Assembly: GCA_003485905.1 (NCBI GenBank)
Contig: DNHK01000313.1
Coordinates: forward strand, 1 to 7,948
DNA: 7,948 nt
DNA from: Gammaproteobacteria bacterium
GTDB lineage: Bacteria; Pseudomonadota; Gammaproteobacteria; Arenicellales; Arenicellaceae
Reading direction: 5' to 3'
The notes beneath the pieces were generated by a model that was not told the DNA's origin, made no database searches, and was given only the letters and a program-made list of their open reading frames with translations. Position 1 is the stretch's first letter; the number at the start of each line of letters is the position of its first letter. The position numbers and the translations under genes are program-made. Of the stretch, positions 1-5,376 are shown piece by piece.

Positions 1-79
1 TTTTTTCGCCTGAGGCTTTATCAATAAGCTCTGTCACATGCCGTAATGCATCTATGTTGGCGGTTACTACTGGGTGCAT
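1..79 (-). CDS. Fourth gene of the acyltransferase operon, N-terminus only; possibly DinB-like
   Basis: An open frame starts with ATG at 79-77 and stays open to base 1, giving 26 codons (MHPVVTANIDALRHVTELID, then KASGEK). It overlaps the last 13 bases of the upstream GNAT gene. A GGAG motif at 89-86 sits six bases before the ATG, which is a good ribosome site. The overlap and the site argue for a real, translationally coupled gene. The pattern of a short lead, an Asn-x-x-x-Leu helix and a hydrophobic repeat resembles the first helix of DinB/YfiT-like four-helix proteins, a superfamily that includes metal-dependent thiol transferases. That resemblance is from memory and rests on very few residues. 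The existence of the gene is fairly likely, but the family is a guess. The rest lies outside the window. Confidence 0.55.
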   Translation of the reverse strand, partial: MHPVVTANIDALRHVTELIDKASGEK

Positions 80-1050
80 TTGTTTCTCCAGTTAGACAAA
101 AAGGATTTAGCGTTCTCTTTTCCCATATAACGGGATAAATAGCGTACGGGCATTTTTCGCATATCGACTAATATCAGACCGTCTAGTGAATCATTAAAGT
201 CTGTGTTCACCGAAAAGCAGACAAACTTACCGTTCAGCGACAGGTAGTGACGTATCAGCAGTGGCAAGGTTTTTCCGGGATCGCATCGGCCGACCAGCTT
301 ACTAAGTACGGCCACTTTGCTCAGTGAGCCAAGCATTTCAGAGGTCCAAATTTTACCACCTACTTTGAGCGGAGTAATTGCTTCAACATTTTCTAGATAC
401 TCATCATCTGCCCGATGTGAGGCCAGCATACTTTCCGCGATTAATGCGCGCGCCATATCTGAGTGATCACGCGAAATACTGACCGCGCCAAACAGCGTGT
501 GATATTCAGGGTATTGGGCAACAAATTTTCCAATCCCTTTCCAGAGTAGATCCAGGGCCGCAGGTTGGCGCTGGTAATCGGGGTGTACAAACGACCGGCC
601 GACTTCTATGGCCGCGCCAATTTTGTCGAGATAGGCTTGATCAAAACGGTATAAGGTGCGGCCATACAATCCATCAATTCCGCACTTCTCCACAATCTTG
701 TCGACTAGGCCCACTCGGTATCCACCAGCCACTAGATGGCGCTCCTTGTCCCAGATAAACAGTTGCATGTAGTGTGGATCAAACTTATCTATATCCACCT
801 TATTACCTGAACCTTCGCCAGCAGCCCGAAAAGTAATTTCTCGTGCAATGCCAATCTGCTCCATTAGCGGGCCTAGTGCACTATATGGCGCACAGTACAC
901 GTCAAATTTCGTATGCTCGATAATACGAAATTCTTTTAGTCTGACAATGCCAGCCAAGAGGTCAGCGCTGGGGCGTGAAATGCTAGATACGGAGGCATTC
1001 TCTAAAGTTTTTCTGGCGGATTGATCAACATTCAGTAAATCAGTGCTCAT
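67..1050 (-). CDS. OlsB-like GNAT N-acyltransferase (327 aa)
   Basis: Likely transfers a fatty acyl chain, probably from acyl-ACP, to the amino group of an amino acid or similar amine. This is the first step of ornithine-lipid-type synthesis. Visible family marks are VYCAPYSALGPLMEQIGIAR near residues 51-70, EITFRAAGEG (71-80), FDPHYMQLFIWD (90-101), VAGGYRVG (107-114) and IEVGRSFVHPDYQR (148-161), followed by LLWKGIGKFV (168-177). The C-terminal part LLIRHYLSLNG (264-274) and GLILVDM (291-297) is the extension seen in longer members often annotated as hemolysin-like or GNAT. No signal peptide or membrane helix is evident. The start is the ATG at 1050, 36 bp after the PlsC-like gene, with no strong SD. 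Two acyltransferases side by side support an aminolipid role. The amine acceptor cannot be read from the sequence, so the gene is not named olsB. An N-acetyltransferase of another kind is less likely. Confidence 0.85.
   Translation of the reverse strand: MSTDLLNVDQSARKTLENASVSSISRPSADLLAGIVRLKEFRIIEHTKFDVYCAPYSALGPLMEQIGIAREITFRAAGEGSGNKVDIDKFDPHYMQLFIWDKERHLVAGGYRVGLVDKIVEKCGIDGLYGRTLYRFDQAYLDKIGAAIEVGRSFVHPDYQRQPAALDLLWKGIGKFVAQYPEYHTLFGAVSISRDHSDMARALIAESMLASHRADDEYLENVEAITPLKVGGKIWTSEMLGSLSKVAVLSKLVGRCDPGKTLPLLIRHYLSLNGKFVCFSVNTDFNDSLDGLILVDMRKMPVRYLSRYMGKENAKSFLSNWRNKCTQ
86..89 (-). promoter_or_regulatory. Ribosome binding site of the partial fourth gene
   Basis: The minus strand reads GGAG at 89-86, followed by AAACAA and ATG at 79-77. 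The site lies inside the last codons of the GNAT gene, so ribosomes finishing that gene are placed to restart. It is a clearer SD motif than any seen before the other three genes of this operon. Confidence 0.55.
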
Positions 1051-1086
1051 ACGCAGGTAGTGAGTGACAGACTCGTGGTCACTTAG

Positions 1087-1824
1087 CTACTGGATTTCTA
1101 TTGGCGTAACTGGTTCGCCAACTTTTAAAGAGATTTGCGAACCGTGCTTATTCGATAATTCGCGCGCTAGCATTAACGTGCGCAATCTCGGGTGGATTAA
1201 GCCAAGTGTGTAGAACAGGCGGCTGTTTCTACCCTTTACGAAAATGGGCACACTGATAGCCCCGGTTTTTTTAGCAAGTTGTCCTACTAAACGATCCCAA
1301 GGCCTATCTTCAATTCGACGAGTTTTCATGTTGATTGAGGAAACCTGGCCAGCGGGAAATATCAAAAGCATTCCATCATTGCGCAAGTGCTTCATTGCTT
1401 TGCGCATTCCCGTTAGGTTTTTGTGTGCTGCGTTTGCGGATAGAACATCAACACCAATAAAAATATCACTTAGTTCTGGTATTCGCGTAAGCATTTCGTT
1501 GGTTAGCACCTGCACATCTGGCCGAACTTTAAGCAACATTTGTGCAATCGCGACACCCTCTAAGCCCCCTAAAGGATGATTAGCAACCACTAATACGGGC
1601 CCAGTTTTGGGTATTTGAGTAAGTAGGTCAGACGATTCGACTTCAACATCAATGCCTAGCGCATTCAATGTGTAATCTAGGAATGACTTTGCATTTTTGG
1701 TGCTCGGACGCGAACGATAGTGTTTTGCAAGTGGTGCCAATCCCAGAACGGCGCCGCCTACCTTTGCCAGCAAGCGACTTTTGAGAGGAAGCTCAAAGGG
1801 GTTGAATAGCGTTTCAGCAGTCAT
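1087..1824 (-). CDS. PlsC/OlsA-like 1-acyl O-acyltransferase (245 aa)
   Basis: A lysophospholipid-type acyltransferase, expected to O-acylate the 3-hydroxyl of an N-(3-hydroxyacyl) amino acid made by the neighbouring GNAT protein. Motif I is NHPLGGLEG (82-90) with catalytic His83. The acidic partner appears to be Glu89, so the spacing is H-x5-E rather than the classic H-x4-D. Motif III is FPAGQVSS (156-163), with Ala where PlsC proteins have Glu. The later block VPIFVKGRNSRLFYTLG (192-208) matches the GRNS-x-x-FY signature of the OlsF/GNAT-associated branch rather than true PlsC. The start ATG at 1824 shares its A with the TGA stop of the ATP-grasp gene (TGATG), a sign of translational coupling. 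Length is normal for a single-domain member. It acts at the cytoplasmic membrane face, although no clear transmembrane helix is seen. The substrate is inferred from context only. Confidence 0.87.
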   Translation of the reverse strand: MTAETLFNPFELPLKSRLLAKVGGAVLGLAPLAKHYRSRPSTKNAKSFLDYTLNALGIDVEVESSDLLTQIPKTGPVLVVANHPLGGLEGVAIAQMLLKVRPDVQVLTNEMLTRIPELSDIFIGVDVLSANAAHKNLTGMRKAMKHLRNDGMLLIFPAGQVSSINMKTRRIEDRPWDRLVGQLAKKTGAISVPIFVKGRNSRLFYTLGLIHPRLRTLMLARELSNKHGSQISLKVGEPVTPIEIQ

Positions 1825-2972
1825 CAGTCAGTTTGCGGATAGTGTGTGGTCAAGTTCTTTTCCTTTCGCCATGCGGTTAGCAAACTTACTATGCCAGGTG
1901 GTTTATATCCACGGGCACGATTTTCAGCGCCGATTGCAAACAGAGTGCGATATTGCCAAATCAGGGATCTCCACGCTTCAACTAGACCAGCATTTTTGTC
2001 CCAGATATGCAGCGATTCGGAACTGGCTCCGTTGACTTCGATGATGCTGATATCTTGTCCTTTCTTTAGTTGATCTACATTTTTAAACTTCACATCCAGG
2101 CGTCCATAATAGAACTCTGGGAAACCATTCATGATCTCGTCAATTTTTTGAGTGAGCGCGTCGGTAATATATTCACGACCGTCTGTGAATACGGCTCCGC
2201 GGCAGTGGCTTGCAGCGAATACTAGTCGAAATGGTTCATCTTTGGGGATGACTGTGTCTAGTAGATCTTTGTGACGCATTTTATAAAGATGGCTAACTTT
2301 GTTCGCACGCTCGTCTCGTTCGATCAGCTCCAGCAACGTGTGTTGTCCGTCACCCACAACATACGGAGTGTACTTGAGCGCAATCGAAGTTATGTGTCCT
2401 GTATTTTCGTGAGGGTGTTTAACGTAAAAAATACCGGCTTCGGGCTCCCAGTCAGCCAGTTGTTGCAGCATGAATTCGCTGCCGGCCGGATAGTTTTCAA
2501 GATATCTCGATAATTCGATCTTATCTTTCAACAGATTCACTCCGGCCCCTCTACAACCCATATCTGGTTTGCCAACTATAGGGAATCCCAGTTTTAAGTT
2601 CTTGAGTTTCACGATTATATTATCAACCTGCTCATCGGCAGGTTGATCGCTTACTTTATAAGTAATCCATGGAAGAATGTATTGCTGCGAATTCTGATTT
2701 GCCTGCAACAGGAAGTCATTTTTGGAAAACCCCACCATGCCGGAATTTGGGATTCTCGGATTGGCAATAAGCGGTAGTGATAGCGAACGGTTTTTGACTG
2801 ATAAATACAGCCAATCGAAAATCACTGGTAAATACATCACCCACGTTGGCCAAAACTCGAAGTATGAGACAGTAAAATCGGCCTTTTGCATAGGGGGCAT
2901 TCCCGGGCTTACGTATTCCGGGTGAGCGATAGGCTCAGTGCCCAATGTGTTGGCTGATTGAATCGAGGTCAT
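1824..2972 (-). CDS. ATP-grasp family ligase, first gene of the acyltransferase operon (382 aa)
   Basis: An ATP-grasp enzyme, which activates a carboxylate as an acyl phosphate and joins it to an amine or similar nucleophile. Numbered from the ATG at 2972, the nucleotide-binding strand and loop are FPIVGKPDMGCRGAGV (130-145, Lys135). EFMLQQ (166-171) lies in the hinge, GDGQHTLLELI (207-217) follows, and metal ligands are likely Asp293 in GRLDVKF and Glu312/Asn314 in IIEVNG. The N-terminal part has an aromatic and hydrophobic stretch (about 37-57), perhaps for membrane contact, then ANPRIP (70-75) and GFSKNDFLL (81-89). The frame is open to an ATG at 3101, but those 43 extra residues look non-coding. 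A -10-like AT-rich element lies 37-47 bp before 2972, so I prefer the shorter start, although neither start has a good SD. It resembles D-Ala-D-Ala ligase-fold proteins, but its position with two lipid acyltransferases points to lipid head-group chemistry. The substrate is unknown. Confidence 0.8.
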   Translation of the reverse strand: MTSIQSANTLGTEPIAHPEYVSPGMPPMQKADFTVSYFEFWPTWVMYLPVIFDWLYLSVKNRSLSLPLIANPRIPNSGMVGFSKNDFLLQANQNSQQYILPWITYKVSDQPADEQVDNIIVKLKNLKLGFPIVGKPDMGCRGAGVNLLKDKIELSRYLENYPAGSEFMLQQLADWEPEAGIFYVKHPHENTGHITSIALKYTPYVVGDGQHTLLELIERDERANKVSHLYKMRHKDLLDTVIPKDEPFRLVFAASHCRGAVFTDGREYITDALTQKIDEIMNGFPEFYYGRLDVKFKNVDQLKKGQDISIIEVNGASSESLHIWDKNAGLVEAWRSLIWQYRTLFAIGAENRARGYKPPGIVSLLTAWRKEKNLTTHYPQTD

Positions 2973-3008
2973 AAATAGGCTGTATATTCGCCTGAATGGT
3001 AGGTTGAA

Positions 3009-3019
3009 AGTATATTTTA
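3009..3019 (-). promoter_or_regulatory. -10-like element for the ATP-grasp operon
   Basis: The minus strand reads TAAAATATACT across 3019-3009, which contains TAAAAT and TATACT, each one mismatch from TATAAT. No convincing -35 hexamer sits at the usual distance. If used, transcription would begin around 3000, about 30 bases before the ATG at 2972. That would exclude the longer start at 3101. Confidence 0.3.
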
Positions 3020-3199
3020 TCAGTATCTTTAATTTGGGGCACTGTTGTGTGCCTGCGTAAGGTGGGTGACTGCTTAGAGTGTGATATAGGTCGTTATACA
3101 TTTAACAGCTTATGTCATTAATAATGTAGCTACCTTGTAAATTATGCGTTGCCAACTTTGCCTTGCTGAATTAGAGCCGGCTAAACGATGCCTTGAATT

Positions 3200-3220
3200 C
3201 AATTTAACTATCGTAAATTG
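3200..3220. repeat. Operator-like inverted repeat, 7-bp arms
   Basis: CAATTTA (3200-3206) is the exact reverse complement of TAAATTG (3214-3220), with the 7-base spacer ACTATCG. The 21-base dyad has the size of a dimeric repressor site and overlaps the palindrome TTGAATTCAA at 3193-3202. It could also be chance in AT-rich DNA. Confidence 0.35.
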
Positions 3221-3260
3221 GTATGACAGGGCACTCATAAAGCGTCGGTTTGTTTTCATA

Positions 3261-3314
3261 AAGACCTGTATTGTGTAATTATTCTTGCCAATAATAATTG
3301 ATGGGTCAGGTCTT
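3261..3314. repeat. Nested inverted repeats before the hydrolase gene
   Basis: Outer arms AAGACCTG (3261-3268) and CAGGTCTT (3307-3314) are perfect reverse complements. Inside them, AATTATT (3277-3283) and AATAATT (3293-3299) form a second perfect pair with a 9-base loop. Together they can fold as one long imperfect hairpin with an internal loop of about eight and seven bases. It ends 45 bases before the GTG start of the hydrolase. There is no T-run after it, so it is not an intrinsic terminator. Confidence 0.45.
3271..3298 (+). promoter_or_regulatory. Weak candidate sigma-70 promoter for the hydrolase gene
   Basis: TTGTGT (3271-3276) and AATAAT (3293-3298) are separated by 16 bases. The -10 matches TATAAT at five of six positions, but the -35 matches TTGACA at only three. 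It lies inside the nested inverted repeats, so a protein bound there would cover it. Confidence 0.25.
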
Positions 3315-3345
3315 ACCATCTAATCGGGCGATGGCCTTTTGTTGT

Positions 3346-3350
3346 AGGGG
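3346..3350 (+). promoter_or_regulatory. Ribosome binding site that supports the GTG start at 3360
   Basis: AGGGG at 3346-3350 is followed by nine bases and then GTG at 3360. The next in-frame start, ATG at 3381, has no purine-rich site before it, so the GTG is preferred. Confidence 0.5.
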
Positions 3351-3359
3351 AAAAACTAC

Positions 3360-4256
3360 GTGAAACTTTACTTAAGCGTTATGCGGTTGCTGGCAATAGC
3401 ACTAATTTTAATATTCGTTTCGGCCTGTAGCACGCCGGAGGCTTTAACTGAACACCGGGAGTTTGTTGCAAGAGAAGTGGTAAACAATCCAGCTGTTGAA
3501 GAGGCGTATATCGAGCAGGGTGATTTCCGCTTGTACTATAGATCGAGTGGTAAGGCTGAAGATGCAGTAGCGGTGTGGGTGCACGGCACGCCAGGTGGTT
3601 GGGGGAGTATCGGCAGGTTGTTAGTTAACGATGAATTCAATAGTCGAGTGTTGCTTGCGAGTATCGATCGACCAGGCTGGGGATATTCACAATATACTGA
3701 CGAGCCTCGGCTGGTAACTAGCTACGCCGAGCAGGCGAATCTTATCGCCCCGTTATTACAAAAGTTGAAAGCGGATCATCCCGACAAGCCGCTAATACTC
3801 GTGGGTCACTCGCTCGGGGGCTCAATTATTCCTGCGATCGCCGCAGACTTTCCAGAATTAGTTGATGGACTACTTATTCTGTCAGCAGGCCTAAACCCCG
3901 ATATTACCGGGCCGCGCTGGTATAACCATATGGCAAAGTTTAGTCTGATAAATGCTGCGTTAGATGAGCGAATGCAAGCGGCGAATGTAGAAATGTTCTC
4001 CCTCGCAATCGAGCTAGAAAAGTTACGTGAGCGCTGGGCTGAGTTTGAAATGCCAATCCTGGTAGTGCAGGGGACTGAGGACGAATTGGTATATCCAGCA
4101 AATGCAGACTTTGCCGAGAGCGTGCTGAATTCGAATAATTCACGAGTTGTTCGCTTACCGAATCAAGGTCATTTTGTGCATATGGAACGCACCGACCTAA
4201 TTGCGACGTGCGTGCTAGCTATAGCAACGGAACAGCTCGATCACTGTGCGGAGTAG
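3360..4256 (+). CDS. Lipoprotein alpha/beta hydrolase (298 aa)
   Basis: A serine hydrolase of the alpha/beta fold, likely an esterase or lipase-like enzyme, anchored by lipid in the cell envelope. The N-terminus has a signal peptide ending in the lipobox V20-S21-A22-C23. Residue +2 after Cys is Ser, not Asp, which predicts sorting to the outer membrane. The oxyanion region is HGTPGG (75-80), the nucleophile elbow is GHSLGG (149-154, Ser151), the acid is Asp241 in GTEDELV, and the base is His271 in NQGHFVH. All triad positions are present and correctly ordered. The region between residues about 180 and 225 would form the lid. Start is GTG at 3360, chosen for its SD. The product of the next gene is unrelated in function, and the two seem to be transcribed separately or loosely together. 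The substrate cannot be inferred from these motifs. Confidence 0.88.
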   Translation: MKLYLSVMRLLAIALILIFVSACSTPEALTEHREFVAREVVNNPAVEEAYIEQGDFRLYYRSSGKAEDAVAVWVHGTPGGWGSIGRLLVNDEFNSRVLLASIDRPGWGYSQYTDEPRLVTSYAEQANLIAPLLQKLKADHPDKPLILVGHSLGGSIIPAIAADFPELVDGLLILSAGLNPDITGPRWYNHMAKFSLINAALDERMQAANVEMFSLAIELEKLRERWAEFEMPILVVQGTEDELVYPANADFAESVLNSNNSRVVRLPNQGHFVHMERTDLIATCVLAIATEQLDHCAE

Positions 4257-4330
4257 TTGTTGTTTATATTAGTCCCACATATAAGATAGTAGCTACTCGA
4301 GCAGGATTTCCGCGCAACACATTGGTGCTT

Positions 4331-4358
4331 TTGAAAACAAATAAATTTAGATTTTAAT
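4331..4358 (+). promoter_or_regulatory. Candidate sigma-70 promoter of the MscS-type channel gene
   Basis: TTGAAA (4331-4336) and TTTAAT (4353-4358) are separated by 16 bases; each matches its consensus at five of six positions. Transcription would begin near 4365, leaving a leader of under 20 bases before the ATG at 4382. The surrounding 125-bp gap is strongly AT-rich and has no visible terminator for the hydrolase gene. Confidence 0.42.
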
Positions 4359-4381
4359 AACTAACATAATATTTTAATGGT

Positions 4382-5245
4382 ATGGAAATTATAGATTCTT
4401 TCGCATCGCAGACCCAAAGCTTATGGCAGGGCTCTTCGGCAATCACACAAACACTATTGGCTGTGCTCTGCACGATCGCTCTGTTTTACATAGTGCGATT
4501 TGTGATTATTCAGCGATTGGCAAAATTGACCGCAAGCACAGAGAACGATTTTGACGATCGACTTGTTCATTTCTTAAGGCAGTTTTTATGGCTTGCTGCA
4601 CTGGTAGGTGGATTGGTGTGGGTGCTCAACATCAACGGCATAGAAGTAGGTCCCGTGTTGGCTGGCGCTGGAATTTTTGGTATCGCTATCGGCCTGGCCG
4701 CAAAAGAAACCTTGGCCGACATTTTGGCGGGTATTTTCTTGATTGCGGACCGCCCCATAAGAATTGGTGATCGGATTATTATCGATAAAATTGGTAAGCA
4801 CTGGGGCGGTTGGGGTGACGTTATCGATGTTGGGTTGCGCCGCACTACTATTAGAAATACTGATGGAGTGATTGTTAACTATCCGAACGCAGTGTTGGCC
4901 GCCTCGACCATTAAAAACTTTTCGTTTGATCCACAGCCTGTGCGAGCACGGATTCGGTTTCAGACAGATTTCAATGTTGATCCAGAGCAGGTTCGATCAA
5001 TCACGATTGGGGTAATTGAGAAAGTTGACGGAATTATTGAAGGTAGTGCCACGGTGGTCGTTCGATCAATATGGGATGATGATCAGGGCCATTTACTGTC
5101 CGGGATACTTTTCGAAGCGCGCTATAAGTTGGTAGACGTAAAAACCAGGACGGTATTGCGTTCCGCTGTGCTGGAAAGTCTTATCCTGGAATTTAGAAAG
5201 AATAGTATTTCGATGGCTGCCCTGCCTATCAAGAATATCTCTTAA
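4382..5245 (+). CDS. MscS-family mechanosensitive ion channel (287 aa)
   Basis: An inner-membrane channel that opens under membrane tension and releases small solutes on osmotic downshock. Three hydrophobic segments are visible: about 21-43, 62-82 and 88-120. The third is the pore helix, with the Gly/Ala pattern GAGIFGIAIGLAAKETLADI (95-114), followed by the turn ADRPIRIGDRI (122-132). The beta domain includes NTDGVIVNYPNAVL (159-172) and STIKNFS (175-181), as in the family. A mixed alpha/beta C-terminal domain follows. The total length nearly equals that of E. coli MscS. A Trp/Gly-rich segment KHWGGWGDV (139-147) makes the first beta-domain loop longer than I recall for E. coli MscS. Start is ATG at 4382; no strong SD precedes it. 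The gene ends 73 bp before a strong terminator. Family assignment is firm, but the exact paralogue class is not, so no symbol is given. Confidence 0.93.
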   Translation: MEIIDSFASQTQSLWQGSSAITQTLLAVLCTIALFYIVRFVIIQRLAKLTASTENDFDDRLVHFLRQFLWLAALVGGLVWVLNINGIEVGPVLAGAGIFGIAIGLAAKETLADILAGIFLIADRPIRIGDRIIIDKIGKHWGGWGDVIDVGLRRTTIRNTDGVIVNYPNAVLAASTIKNFSFDPQPVRARIRFQTDFNVDPEQVRSITIGVIEKVDGIIEGSATVVVRSIWDDDQGHLLSGILFEARYKLVDVKTRTVLRSAVLESLILEFRKNSISMAALPIKNIS

Positions 5246-5318
5246 TACTCTTTAACTTAATAGTCTCTAAATAGCACCGACGGCTTTAATAGCACTGATG
5301 GTATTGAAATGCAGATAC

Positions 5319-5355
5319 AAAAAGAGGGCAGGGTTATAAACCCTGCCCTCTTTTT
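5319..5355. terminator. Bidirectional intrinsic terminator between convergent genes
   Basis: A perfect 17-bp stem forms between AAAAAGAGGGCAGGGTT (5319-5335) and its reverse complement (5339-5355), with the loop ATA. The GC-rich core is flanked by five A on the left and five T on the right, so each strand reads as stem plus U-tract. It ends the MscS-type gene (stop at 5245) on the plus strand and the TPR gene (stop at 5377) on the minus strand, 21 bp from the latter. Confidence 0.93.
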
Positions 5356-5376
5356 ATTTTCTAGTTGATTAACCTC

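Larger units (their letters stand above)
2973..3359. other. Divergent intergenic region, 387 bp
   Basis: This region separates the minus-strand ATP-grasp operon from the plus-strand hydrolase. I see no convincing gene in it; the open frames here have no ribosome site and no family look. It holds an 11-base minus-strand -10-like stretch (3009-3019), a 10-base palindrome TTGAATTCAA (3193-3202), two larger dyads listed separately (3200-3220 and 3261-3314), and weak plus-strand promoter sequences TTGTGT (3271-3276) and AATAAT (3293-3298) with a 16-base gap. Confidence 0.6.

Noticed and set aside
1244..1579. A 111-codon plus-strand open frame
   Set aside because: Antisense to the PlsC-like gene, with no domain and no ribosome site.
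3110..3319. A 69-codon minus-strand open frame upstream of the ATP-grasp gene
   Set aside because: No ribosome site, no recognisable family, and it runs across the inverted repeats of the intergenic region; most likely chance.
3126..4297. The palindrome GTAGCTAC occurs in two intergenic gaps (3126-3133 and 4289-4296, the latter extended to AGTAGCTACT)
   Set aside because: Only two copies of a short palindrome and different distances to the next genes; too little to call a shared operator.
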